Assembly: GCA_018823905.1 (NCBI GenBank)
Contig: JAHJHL010000151.1
Location: forward strand, 1-42,211
Reading direction: 5' to 3'
Length of the DNA stretch: 42,211 nucleotides
Origin: Alphaproteobacteria bacterium
GTDB lineage: Bacteria; Pseudomonadota; Alphaproteobacteria; Sphingomonadales; Sphingomonadaceae
The notes beneath the pieces were generated by a model. The model was given only the letters and a program-made list of their open reading frames with translations, was not told the DNA's origin and ran no database searches. The position numbers and the translations under genes were made by a program. Positions 25,236 to 33,487 of this stretch are shown here, in pieces; position 1 is the stretch's first letter, and each line of letters opens with the position of its first letter.

Positions 25236-27925
25236 GCCTCGTCCGCCAGCAGGCGTTTGAGCGCATAAAGCGCGTCGAGCGCCTCGCGCGGAGCAAGCGC
25301 GTCGGGGTCGATCTGGGCCAGCGCGTCGCGGAGTGCGTCCTGCTTCTCGGCAGGCGCGGCGGCGAGGGTGGCGGCGAACAGCGGCAGGTCGTCGAGCCCT
25401 GCGGCGAGGCCGCCGGTTTTCTCGCGCCCGGCTTCGAGCTTTGCCAGCACCGCCTCGGCACGCTTGACGACGCCCGCGGGAACCCCGGCGAGGCGGGCGA
25501 CGGCGAGGCCGTAGCTGCGGTCGGCGGGGCCGTCAGCGAGTTCGTGGAGCAACACGAGGTCGCCCTGCCACTCGCGCGCGCGGACATGATGGAGCGACAG
25601 CGCGTCCAGCGTTTCGGCGAGCCGCGTCAGTTCGTGATAGTGGGTCGCAAACAGACAGCGGCAGCGGTTGACCTCGTGCACCGCCTCAACCACCGACCAG
25701 GCGAGCGCGAGCCCATCGTAAGTCGAGGTGCCGCGCCCGACCTCGTCGAGGATGACGAAGCTTTGCGGGGTCGCCTGCGCGAGGATCGCGGCGGTTTCGA
25801 CCATCTCGACCATGAAGGTCGAGCGCCCGCGCGCGAGGTTGTCGCTGGCGCCGACGCGGCTGAACAATTTGTCGACGAGGCCCAGCTTTGCCGACGCGGC
25901 GGGGACGAACCCGCCCGCCTGCGCGAGCACGACGATCAGAGCGTTCTGGCGGAGGAAGGTCGATTTACCGCCCATGTTCGGGCCGGTGACGAGCCACAGC
26001 CGGTCGGTTGCGGACAGCGACAGATCATTGGGGACAAAGCGCTCGCCCGCTTTCGCGAGCGCCGCCTCAACCACCGGGTGGCGCCCGCCGACGACGTCGA
26101 GGCACGGCGTGTCGGCAAGATCGGGGCGGGACCAATTGTGGCTCATCGCATGGTCGGCGAGCGCCGCGGCGACGTCGATGCGCGCCAGCACGTCGCAGCT
26201 GGCGGCGATCTGCTCGCGCCGCGCGGTCGCGGCTTCGGTGAGCGATTCGAGGTGTGCGGCTTCGGCGGCAATCGCGTGGACGCCCGCCTGCGTCACCCGG
26301 ATCGCCGCTTCGTGGAGGTCGGCCGAGTTGAAGCGCACGACGCCCGCGAGCGTCTGGCGGTGGGTGAAACCCGAATCGGGGAGCATCAGCGTGTCGGCGT
26401 GCTTCGCGGGCACCTCGACATGATAGCCAAGCACGCCATTGTGACGAATCTTGAGCGAGGCGATGCCGGTGCGGTCGCGGTATCCCGCCTCGAGCAGTGC
26501 GATCGCCTTGCGCCCGTCGCGCGCGGTTTCGCGCAAGGCGTCGAGCGCGTGATCATAGCCCTCGGCAATATAGCCGCCCTGCGCGGCGTCGACCGGCGGG
26601 GTTTCGATCAAGGCACGCGTCAGTTCGTCGACGAGCGCGCCATGGCCGTCGAGCGCCGGGAGCAGGCCCGCGAGCAGGGGCGGCAAGTCGGGACGCCGCG
26701 CGAGGCGTTCGCGCAAGAGCCGCGCACCGCCGAGCGCGTCGCGCAGCTGCGCGAGATCGCGCGGTCCGCCGCGGCCCGCAACAAGCCGTCCGAGCGCGCG
26801 TCCGGCGTCGGGCAGCGCCCGCAGCGCCGCGCGGAGTTCGCCGCGCCACAACGCATCACGCGCGAGGCCGTCGACGAGATCAAGCCGGTCGCGGATCGCC
26901 GCCTTGTCGGTCAGCGGGCTGGCAAGATCGTCGGCGAGCAGCCGCGCGCCCGCCGCAGTGACGGTGCGATCGATCGTGCCGAGCAGGCTGCCGTCGCGCG
27001 TTCCCGCCATGGTGCGGACGAGTTCGAGGCTCTCGCGTGTCGCGGCGTCGATCGCCATGCGCCCCGCCGCGAGATGGCGCACCGGCGGCTGGAGAAAGGT
27101 CGGCGCGCCGGTGCCGACATGGTCGAGATAGGCGACGAGCGCCCCCATCGCCGCAACCTCGCCGCGCGAAAAGGCGCCGAAGCCGTCGAGCGTCTGGACG
27201 CCGAAAAAGGATTCGAGCCGCTTCTGCGCCGCGGTGCTCGAAAAGTCGCTCGGGGGTCGGCGCACGATCTGGCGCGCCGACGACATCGGCAGCTCGCCCG
27301 CGCTCTCGCTGACCAGCAGTTCGGACGGCCCCAGCCGCGCCAGTTCGGCATCGACCGCCTCGGGCCGCACCGCGACAACCTCGAAGCGTCCGGTCGAAAT
27401 ATCGGCGGCGGCGATGGCGACTTCACCCTCGCTGCCGACTTCGGCCAGTGCGGCGAGGCGGTTGGCGCTGCGCCCTTCGAGCAGACTTTCCTCGGTCAGT
27501 GTCCCCGCGGTGACGAAGCGGACGATCGCGCGCGCCACCAGCGCCTTCGACCCGCCGCGCGCCTTGGCTTCGGCGGGCGTTTCGACCTGTTCGGCGATGG
27601 CGACGCGGTGTCCGGCGCGGATCAGCCGCGCGAGATAGGATTCGGCGGCGTGAACGGGGACGCCGCACATTGCGACCGGCTGACCGTCATGCTCGCCGCG
27701 CGCCGTCAGCGCGATGTCGAGCGTCGCCGCCGCGGCTTTGGCATCGTCGAAGAACAGCTCGAAAAAGTCGCCCATGCGGTAGAACAGCAGGCAATCGCCC
27801 GCCTTTTCCTTCAGCGCCCAATATTGCGCCATCATCGGCGTCGCGGCGGGGGCGGCGCTGTTGCTGTTGGCGGGTTTGGGAGCTGCGGCGGGCATCGGAC
27901 CCTGCTTAGTGATTGGAGGCAGCAT
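25232..27925 (-). CDS. mutS: DNA mismatch repair protein MutS
   Basis: MutS, 897 residues from MLPPITKQGPMPAAAPK; two other ATG codons (10 codons upstream, and 10 codons downstream with AGGG ahead of it) are possible. The mismatch-recognition domain has the conserved FYRMGDFFELFFDDA with the Phe that stacks on the mismatch. The ATPase has Walker A GPNMGGKST (near residue 648), STFMVEMVETA and Walker B ILDEVGRGTSTYDG, followed by CLFATHYHEL. MutS starts methyl-directed or nick-directed repair. The Ala/Pro-rich first 40 residues are lineage-specific. Coupled to glnD downstream by ATGA. Confidence 0.95.
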   Translation of the reverse strand: MLPPITKQGPMPAAAPKPANSNSAAPAATPMMAQYWALKEKAGDCLLFYRMGDFFELFFDDAKAAAATLDIALTARGEHDGQPVAMCGVPVHAAESYLARLIRAGHRVAIAEQVETPAEAKARGGSKALVARAIVRFVTAGTLTEESLLEGRSANRLAALAEVGSEGEVAIAAADISTGRFEVVAVRPEAVDAELARLGPSELLVSESAGELPMSSARQIVRRPPSDFSSTAAQKRLESFFGVQTLDGFGAFSRGEVAAMGALVAYLDHVGTGAPTFLQPPVRHLAAGRMAIDAATRESLELVRTMAGTRDGSLLGTIDRTVTAAGARLLADDLASPLTDKAAIRDRLDLVDGLARDALWRGELRAALRALPDAGRALGRLVAGRGGPRDLAQLRDALGGARLLRERLARRPDLPPLLAGLLPALDGHGALVDELTRALIETPPVDAAQGGYIAEGYDHALDALRETARDGRKAIALLEAGYRDRTGIASLKIRHNGVLGYHVEVPAKHADTLMLPDSGFTHRQTLAGVVRFNSADLHEAAIRVTQAGVHAIAAEAAHLESLTEAATARREQIAASCDVLARIDVAAALADHAMSHNWSRPDLADTPCLDVVGGRHPVVEAALAKAGERFVPNDLSLSATDRLWLVTGPNMGGKSTFLRQNALIVVLAQAGGFVPAASAKLGLVDKLFSRVGASDNLARGRSTFMVEMVETAAILAQATPQSFVILDEVGRGTSTYDGLALAWSVVEAVHEVNRCRCLFATHYHELTRLAETLDALSLHHVRAREWQGDLVLLHELADGPADRSYGLAVARLAGVPAGVVKRAEAVLAKLEAGREKTGGLAAGLDDLPLFAATLAAAPAEKQDALRDALAQIDPDALAPREALDALYALKRLLADEA

Positions 27926-27980
27926 GGCAAGGTCGCGTGGGGGGAATGGCGGCATTGGGGTGGGGAGCAGACGAAGCCGA

Positions 27981-28166
27981 TCTTCCCCGGAACGGGGAGG
28001 GGGACCAGCGAAGCTGGTGGAGGGGTACCGTCGGTTTACCTTGGCGTAGAGATAGTCTCTGCGGCTCGGTTACCCAAAAAGTGGGCTCAACCGTTCCGAT
28101 GCTGCTTAAACCGCCTGTGCCCCTCCACCACCCTTCGGGTGGTCCCCCTCCCCCGTTGGGGGAGGA
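27981..28166. repeat. Dispersed palindromic repeat (family C, copy 2)
   Basis: A long interrupted inverted repeat between the divK end and the mutS start. The left part GGGGAGGGGGACCA (27994 on) pairs with TGGTCCCCCTCCCC (about 28140-28153), and GTGGAGGGG pairs with CCCCTCCAC further in. It shares GGGGAGGGGGACC and GTGGAGGGG with the copy at 9091-9224. The middle ~80 bases are not palindromic. Most of the 292-base gap is this element; I see no gene in it. Confidence 0.7.
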
Positions 28167-28201
28167 TCGCTTATGTCCGCAGTTGGTCGCTTCCAGCCAT
28201 T

Positions 28202-28216
28202 CCGCCTCAAAGGCGG
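28202..28216 (-). terminator. Compact hairpin just after the divK stop
   Basis: CCGCCT and AGGCGG pair perfectly around a three-base loop, one base beyond the divK stop codon. There is no T-run on the minus strand, so it may protect the mRNA end rather than stop transcription; repeat family C follows. Confidence 0.35.
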
Positions 28217-28217
28217 T

Positions 28218-28580
28218 TCAGGCGAACACCCCGACGCTCTCGATGAATTTGATCACCGAAATCGGCTTCGAGACATAGGCCTCGGCGCCCGCCGCCCTGA
28301 TCTGTTCCTCATCGCCCTTCCCCGCATAGGCGGTGACCGCCATGATCGGTACCGTGCGCAGCGTCAGGTCGGCCTTCATCTGGCCGATCAGCTCAAGCCC
28401 GCTGACGTGCGGGAGCTGGATGTCCATGATAATCAGGTCGGGCGCCACTTCGCGCGCTTTCGCCAGCGCATCGCGCCCATCGCGCACCGGGTGCGCGGTA
28501 TAGCCATGGGCGTTGAGCAGGTCGCAGAACAGGCGCAGGTTCAGCTCATTATCTTCGACGACCAATATGGTCTTGCCCAT
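28218..28580 (-). CDS. divK: Cell-cycle response regulator DivK
   Basis: A 120-residue single-domain receiver from MGKTILVVEDNELNLRLF. The sequence is close to Caulobacter DivK: acidic pair Glu9/Asp10, phosphoacceptor Asp53 (IIMDIQLP), the VTAYAGKGDEE loop, and the AYVSKPISV motif with the conserved Lys. There is no output domain, so it acts through protein contacts; in alphaproteobacteria it links PleC/DivJ kinases to CtrA control. A six-codon upstream start is possible, but the family starts here. It diverges from the DUF3572 gene. pleD, its neighbour in Caulobacter, is absent. Confidence 0.92.
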   Translation of the reverse strand: MGKTILVVEDNELNLRLFCDLLNAHGYTAHPVRDGRDALAKAREVAPDLIIMDIQLPHVSGLELIGQMKADLTLRTVPIMAVTAYAGKGDEEQIRAAGAEAYVSKPISVIKFIESVGVFA

Positions 28581-28633
28581 GATTATTCGCTTCCCCACCT
28601 TGCGTCCGCGGCCCGTTTAGGCGAATCGGCCGC

Positions 28634-28948
28634 ATGACACAATTGCCTCCCTTTGAAGGGAAAAATGCCTTGCACGACGATGACGCGGCCCTGGCGCTTC
28701 AGGCGCTCGGCTGGATATTGAGCGACGAACCGCGCGCCGAGCGGCTGCTTGGGCTCACCGGCCTCGCTCCCGATGAGCTCCGCGCCTCGCTGGGCGAACA
28801 GGCGACGCTCGCGGCGATCCTGTCGTTTCTGACCGCGCATGAAAATGATCTTGTCGCCTGCGCCGATGCGTTGCAGGTGCCGCCTGCCACCCTAGCTGCT
28901 GCTGCGGCGCGCCTCGAAGGCCAGACATCCAAAGGAACGTCCGCATGA
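28634..28948 (+). CDS. DUF3572 domain protein
   Basis: A 104-residue protein of the alphaproteobacterial DUF3572 family: ALALQALGWILSDEPRAERLLGLTGL and ERLLGLTGLAPDELRA are the recognisable parts. It looks all-helical, acidic and cytoplasmic. Function unknown. It begins 53 bases from the divK start on the opposite strand, and a GAATC (GANTC, the CcrM methylation site) lies seven bases ahead of its ATG. It overlaps the next gene by four bases (ATGA). Confidence 0.82.
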   Translation: MTQLPPFEGKNALHDDDAALALQALGWILSDEPRAERLLGLTGLAPDELRASLGEQATLAAILSFLTAHENDLVACADALQVPPATLAAAAARLEGQTSKGTSA

Positions 28949-29586
28949 ACCGACCGCTCGTCATCACCGATTGCGACGAGGTGCTGATGCACATGGTTGT
29001 CCCCTTCGCCGAATGGGTCGACGCCGAACATGGCGTGCTGTTCCGCATCGAGGATGCCAGTTTTGCCGGGGCGCTGAAACGCAAGGAATGCGGGACGCCG
29101 TTGGAGGCGGCAGAGGTTTGGCCGCTGCTCGACGCTTTTTTCCGGGGCGAGATGGCGCGGCAATATCCGATTCCGGGCGCGCTTGCCGCGATGGCGGCGA
29201 TTGCGGAGCAGGCCGACATTGTCGTGCTGACCAACGTCGGTCCCGACCATCAGCAGGCGCGGATCGAGCAGCTGGCGCTGCACGATTTCCACGCGCCGGT
29301 GATCGGCAGCCGCGGCGGCAAGGGTGAACCGGTGCGCCGGTTGATCGAGCAATATCAGCCTTCGGTCGCGCTATTCATCGATGATCTGGCGGGGCATCAT
29401 CATTCGGTCGCGCAGGAAGCGCCTGACGTGTGGCGGCTCCATCTGGTCGGCGAGCCCGCGATCGCCGACAAGATCGCGCCGTCGCCCTATGCCCACGCGC
29501 GCATCGATGACTGGGCGGCGGCGCAGGACTGGATCCTGGCGCGGCTCGCCGAAAATGTCCCCGCTCCGGCCCCCGAACCCGTTTAA
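28945..29586 (+). CDS. HAD-like hydrolase
   Basis: A 213-residue HAD-superfamily protein. Motif I is TDCDEVL (Asp nucleophile and Asp+2), motif II VVLTNV, motif III likely GGKGEPV with the Lys, and motif IV LFIDDLAGHH. A helical cap lies between motifs I and II. The pattern suggests a small-molecule phosphatase, substrate unknown. It is translationally coupled to the DUF3572 gene (ATGA) and followed after 12 bases by a RidA gene, so all three are probably one operon. Confidence 0.8.
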   Translation: MNRPLVITDCDEVLMHMVVPFAEWVDAEHGVLFRIEDASFAGALKRKECGTPLEAAEVWPLLDAFFRGEMARQYPIPGALAAMAAIAEQADIVVLTNVGPDHQQARIEQLALHDFHAPVIGSRGGKGEPVRRLIEQYQPSVALFIDDLAGHHHSVAQEAPDVWRLHLVGEPAIADKIAPSPYAHARIDDWAAAQDWILARLAENVPAPAPEPV

Positions 29587-29598
29587 GAAGGAAGACCC

Positions 29599-30063
29599 AT
29601 GGATATCACCGCAAAGCTTGCCGAACTCGGGCTCGAACTGCCCAAGGCCGCCGCGCCGGTCGCCGCTTATGTCCCCGCCGTCGAACATGGCGGTCTGCTC
29701 TATGTGAGCGGCCAGCTGCCGTTCCGCGACGGGCAGGTCGTCACCGGACGCCTGGGTGACGACATGGATGTCGCGGGCGGGCAGGATGCGGCGCAGCGCG
29801 TCGCGCTGATGCTGATCGCGCAGATTGCGCAGGCGCTGGGCGGCGATCTGTCGCGTATCGAGCGCGTCATCAAGCTCGGCGTGTTTGTCAACAGCGCCCC
29901 CAGCTTCACCGATCAGGCGAAGGTCGCCAACGGCGCGTCGGACCTGTTCGAAACGCTGTTCGGCGATGCGGGTCGCCATGCGCGCGCCGCGGTCGGCGTT
30001 GCGGTGCTGCCGCTGGGCGCCGCGGTCGAGGCCGATGCGATCGTCGCGGTGCGCCCGGCGTAA
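29599..30063 (+). CDS. RidA family protein (long form)
   Basis: A 154-residue RidA/YjgF/UK114-type protein. GGLLYVSGQLPFRDGQ, VIKLGVFVNSAPSF and HARAAVGVAVLPLGAAVEADAIV are the family pattern, including the Arg of the active-site region. RidA proteins hydrolyse reactive enamine/imine intermediates made by PLP enzymes. The ATG follows AAGGAAGACC. It ends with TAA directly abutting the ATG of the next gene. Confidence 0.88.
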   Translation: MDITAKLAELGLELPKAAAPVAAYVPAVEHGGLLYVSGQLPFRDGQVVTGRLGDDMDVAGGQDAAQRVALMLIAQIAQALGGDLSRIERVIKLGVFVNSAPSFTDQAKVANGASDLFETLFGDAGRHARAAVGVAVLPLGAAVEADAIVAVRPA

Positions 30064-31212
30064 ATGGCCGAGGCCGACCCCCCGGCGCGGACGATCTCGC
30101 TTGGTACCGGGGTGTCCGCAGTCAATGCCGCGGCGTGGGACGCGCTGCATGACGGCGGCAATCCGTTTGTCGGCCACGCCTTCCTGTCGCTGCTCGAAGA
30201 ATCGGGCAGCGTCGGGCCGGGAACCGGGTGGCAGGCCACGCCATTGCTGGTCGAGGATGCGGCGGGCGCGCTGCTCGCCGCCGCGCCCACCTATCTGAAG
30301 TCGCACAGCCAGGGCGAATATGTCTTCGATCAAGGCTGGGCCGACGCGTGGACGCGCGCGGGGGGTGATTATTATCCCAAGCTGCAGATTGCGGCGCCCT
30401 TCACACCGGTGCCGGGACCACGATTGCTGGCGCCGGACAGCGACGACGCGCGGCTGTTGATCCGGGCCGCCGAAACGGTCGTGCGCCAGAATAGTCTGTC
30501 GTCGGCGCATGCGACCTTTGTCGCGCCCGACCAGATGCCCTTGTTCGAAAGCGCCGGGTGGCTGGTGCGCCGCGACATCCAGTTCCATTTCGCCAACGCG
30601 GGTTACGCCAATTTCGACGATTTTCTCGCCACGTTGACCTCGGCCAAGCGCAAGCAGCTGCGCAAGGAACGCGCGCGGGCGGTGGAAGGGCTGCGGATCG
30701 AGCAGCTGACCGGCGACGCGATCCGCCCCGAACATTGGGACGCGATGTGGCTCTTCTATCAGGACACCGGCGCGCGCAAATGGGGGCAGCCCTATCTGAC
30801 TCGTGCGGCGTTCGACCTGCTCGGCGCGCGGATGGCCGAGCAGATCATCCTGCTGCTCGCCTATGATGGCGAGCAGCCGGTGGCGGGGGCGCTGCACTTC
30901 CTTGGCGCCGATACGCTCTACGGGCGCTATTGGGGGTGCCTGACCGACATCCCCTATCTGCATTTCGAGCTATGCTATTACCGCGCGATCGACATTGCGA
31001 TCGAACGCGGGCTGGCACGCGTCGAGGCGGGGGCGCAAGGCGGTCACAAGCTCGCGAGAGGCTATGGTCCGGTCGCAACCTGGTCGGCGCATTTTATTGC
31101 CGATCCCGGGTTCCGCCGCGCGGTGGCCGATTTTCTGGACCAGGAACGCCGCGCCGAGGAAGCCGAAATGGACTGGCTGGAAGGGCACACGCCATTTCGG
31201 CGAGCAGATTAG
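30064..31212 (+). CDS. FemAB-like / GNAT-fold acyltransferase (DUF482 type)
   Basis: A 382-residue protein of the peptidoglycan-type FemAB-like family (often annotated GNAT N-acetyltransferase). Features: NPFVGHAFLSLLEESGSVGPGTGWQ at the N-terminus, GDYYPKLQIAAPFTPVPGPRLL, LTSAKRKQLRKERARAVEG, and a late GRYWGCLTDIPYLHFELCYYRAID segment. The ATG starts right after the RidA stop (TAAATG), so it should be the last gene of the DUF3572-HAD-RidA unit. Donor and acceptor are unknown; no membrane segment is seen. Confidence 0.87.
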   Translation: MAEADPPARTISLGTGVSAVNAAAWDALHDGGNPFVGHAFLSLLEESGSVGPGTGWQATPLLVEDAAGALLAAAPTYLKSHSQGEYVFDQGWADAWTRAGGDYYPKLQIAAPFTPVPGPRLLAPDSDDARLLIRAAETVVRQNSLSSAHATFVAPDQMPLFESAGWLVRRDIQFHFANAGYANFDDFLATLTSAKRKQLRKERARAVEGLRIEQLTGDAIRPEHWDAMWLFYQDTGARKWGQPYLTRAAFDLLGARMAEQIILLLAYDGEQPVAGALHFLGADTLYGRYWGCLTDIPYLHFELCYYRAIDIAIERGLARVEAGAQGGHKLARGYGPVATWSAHFIADPGFRRAVADFLDQERRAEEAEMDWLEGHTPFRRAD

Positions 31213-31257
31213 AGCGTCTTCAAATCCCGCTCGACACGAACGGAAGAAAGGCGTGTT

Positions 31258-31572
31258 TTAAGCCGCAAACCGCCGCGCGGCCGGGCGGCGAGCAGTTTCG
31301 TCGAGCCAGGCGCGCGCCTGGCGCTGCGCTTCGGCGATTTCGTCGCGGCTCATTTCGTCGGACAGGTCGGCGCGGCATTGCTGGCCTTCCTTGTTGCCGC
31401 CGAGCGCGGCAAGGTTGAACCATTTGTGCGCCTGGATCAGGTCGACATCGACCCCGCCGGTCCCGGTCGAAAAGGCGATCCCCAGATCGAAATAAGCGTT
31501 GGCGTCGCCGCGCGCCGCATCGAGCAGGCGGCTTTCGATCAGATATTGCGCGGACTTCAGACTGTTGGCCAT
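31258..31572 (-). CDS. Small Sel1/TPR-like repeat protein
   Basis: A 104-residue protein from MANSLKSAQYLIESRLLDAARG; AGGGGG ahead of this ATG supports the start. The middle contains one Sel1-type repeat (GDANAYFDLGIAFSTGTGGVDVDLIQAHKWFNLAALGG), a helical protein-contact motif. The C-terminus is Arg/Ala-rich. Probably a soluble adaptor; function unknown. It converges with the FemAB-like gene and its upstream gap shows no clear promoter. Confidence 0.78.
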   Translation of the reverse strand: MANSLKSAQYLIESRLLDAARGDANAYFDLGIAFSTGTGGVDVDLIQAHKWFNLAALGGNKEGQQCRADLSDEMSRDEIAEAQRQARAWLDETARRPAARRFAA

Positions 31573-31712
31573 AAAAACCCCCTGTCGCTTCCCCCCACAG
31601 GAAGCTTCGAGGTCCACCCTTGCGGCTTATGGTCAACAAAGCGTTAACGACATTGGTAATTTCTTGGGGATAGGTCGCAGAAACGGCTGAATTTCGACGT
31701 TTCCGCTTTTGA

Positions 31713-32552
31713 TCAACCCACCGGATAATTGTCGATCAGCCGTGTTTTACCGATCCGCGCGGCTGCCAGAAGCCGGGCTGGGCCGCGAAAACTGTCCAGT
31801 CTTTCCAGACTGTCGGCGTCGGCGAGCGCGATATAGTCGACGCTGTCGAACCCGCCGGCGACGATCGCCGCTTCGGCCTTCGCGAGCGTTTCATACATAT
31901 CGCCGCCGCTCACCAGCGTCGCCGCCGCGGACTTTAGCGCGATCGGAAAGGCAACGGCGGCGCTGCGCTGTTCAGCCGAGAGATAGGCGTTGCGCGACGA
32001 CAACGCGAGGCCGTCGGGATCGCGCGCGATTGGCGCCCCCAAAATATCGAGCCCGAAATCAAGGTCGCGCGCCATGCGGCGGATGATCGCGAGCTGCTGC
32101 CAGTCCTTTTCGCCAAAGATCGCGACATCGGGGCGGACCTGGTTGAACAGCTTGGCGACGATGGTGGCGACGCCGTCGAAATGGCCGGGGCGCGCGGCGC
32201 CGCAATAATCGGCGCCGAGTTCGGCGACCTCGATATGGGTGCTGTGGCCGCCGGGATACATGATCCCGACATCGGGCGCCCACAGCAGGCTGACGCCTTC
32301 ATCGACCAGCAGCGCCGCGTCGCGTGCTTCGTCGCGCGGATAGGCGGCGAAGTCTTCGTTGGGACCGAACTGGGTCGGATTGACGAAAATCGACACGACG
32401 ACATGATCGGCGACGCGCCGCCCCATGCGGACGAGCGAAAGATGCCCGTCGTGCAGGGCGCCCATCGTCGGCACCAAAGCGACGCTTTTGCCGTCCTGCT
32501 TCAGCGCGGCGATGGCGCGGTGCAGCGTCGCGATATCACGGATGATTTGCAC
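31713..32552 (-). CDS. panC: Pantothenate synthetase
   Basis: PanC, 279 residues, joins pantoate and beta-alanine with ATP in the coenzyme A pathway. The start is a GTG giving MQIIRDIATLHRAIAAL, preceded by GGAGGCAGGG; the frame is open far upstream, but that part has no family similarity and runs into the divergent mipZ. Motifs: PTMGALHDGHLSLV (HxGH), FVNPTQFGPNEDF, GHFDGVATIV, FGEKDWQQL and ALSSRNAYLS. It diverges from mipZ across 85 bases. Confidence 0.94.
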   Translation of the reverse strand: MQIIRDIATLHRAIAALKQDGKSVALVPTMGALHDGHLSLVRMGRRVADHVVVSIFVNPTQFGPNEDFAAYPRDEARDAALLVDEGVSLLWAPDVGIMYPGGHSTHIEVAELGADYCGAARPGHFDGVATIVAKLFNQVRPDVAIFGEKDWQQLAIIRRMARDLDFGLDILGAPIARDPDGLALSSRNAYLSAEQRSAAVAFPIALKSAAATLVSGGDMYETLAKAEAAIVAGGFDSVDYIALADADSLERLDSFRGPARLLAAARIGKTRLIDNYPVG

Positions 32553-32637
32553 GCTTGCCCTGCCTCCGATATTGGCGGCGCAACTGCACCACTCGCGCCG
32601 CCGCCATGCGCCGCCAACCGGAAAATCGCAACTGCCC

Positions 32638-33459
32638 ATGACAAACAGCGTGACCAAACCCGCTCCGCACCGCATCATCTTTGCCAATGAAAAGGGCGGG
32701 ACGGGCAAATCGACCTGCGCGGTGCATTTTGCGGTCGCGCTCGCGAGCCAGGGCTGGAAGGTCGCCGGGCTCGATCTCGATCCGCGCCAGCGCACCTTTC
32801 ACCGCTATCTCGAGAATCGTACCAACACCGCGAAGCGCCGCGATATCGAGTTGCCGATGCCGCATTTCGAAGTGTTCGAAGGGACGACGATCGAGGAACT
32901 CGATGCGCAGGTCGCGCGGCTGACCGCCGATTGCGACTATTTTGTCGCCGATACGCCGGGGCGCGATGACGTGTTTGCGCGCCATTTGGCGATGACCGCC
33001 GACACGCTCGTCACCCCAATCAACGACAGCTTTATCGATTTCGACCTGATCGGACAGGTCGATCCCGAGACGTTCCAGGTCACCCGCCCCAGCTTCTATT
33101 CCGAACTGATCTGGGACACGCGCAAGGCGCGCGCCAAGACCGACGGGCGGACGATCGACTGGATCATCCTGCGCAACCGCCTTCAGCATGTCGACGCGCA
33201 TAATATGCGCCGCGTCGGCGAAGCATTGAGCCAGCTGTCGCGCCGCGTCGGTTTCCGCGTCATTCCGGGGCTGGGCGAGCGCGTCATCTATCGCGAGCTC
33301 TTCCCCGCCGGGCTCACCCTGCTCGACAAGGCGCATCTGGGCGGCATGGGCATCGGTCATGTCGTCGCGCGGCAGGAATTGCGCGAAGCGATGGGCGGGT
33401 TGAACCTGCCGACGCGCGAGCGCTTTCATCCAGACGGCGATTTGTTCGCTGCCGCCTGA
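32638..33459 (+). CDS. mipZ: Division-site ATPase MipZ
   Basis: A 273-residue ParA/MinD-class ATPase. The deviant Walker A is KGGTGKST (residues 19-26) with the signature Lys19. [39 protein letters not shown] and [27 protein letters not shown] match MipZ, the alphaproteobacterial gradient former that keeps FtsZ away from the poles by binding ParB-marked origins. Upstream in-frame codons extend into panC and are not family-like. It diverges from panC and precedes pgmG by 28 bases. Confidence 0.92.
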   Translation: MTNSVTKPAPHRIIFANEKGGTGKSTCAVHFAVALASQGWKVAGLDLDPRQRTFHRYLENRTNTAKRRDIELPMPHFEVFEGTTIEELDAQVARLTADCDYFVADTPGRDDVFARHLAMTADTLVTPINDSFIDFDLIGQVDPETFQVTRPSFYSELIWDTRKARAKTDGRTIDWIILRNRLQHVDAHNMRRVGEALSQLSRRVGFRVIPGLGERVIYRELFPAGLTLLDKAHLGGMGIGHVVARQELREAMGGLNLPTRERFHPDGDLFAAA

Positions 33460-33487
33460 ATTTCTCTCCCCCAATCAGGATTCCCCC

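Noticed and set aside
22626-25268. Very long open frame on the plus strand opposite glnD
   Set aside because: It mirrors the codon pattern of glnD, is Arg/Glu/Asp/Val-rich without any recognisable domain, and glnD has all its motifs. High GC content creates such antisense frames; similar ones opposite mutS, maeB, pheT and secY/adk were rejected for the same reason.
31618-31712. GAAACG/CGTTTC hairpin next to the panC end
   Set aside because: Short stem with a 12-base loop and no T-run on the panC strand; too weak to call a terminator.
32553-32795. Long N-terminal extension of panC
   Set aside because: It would run into mipZ on the other strand and has no PanC similarity; a GTG with a good ribosome site gives the normal length.
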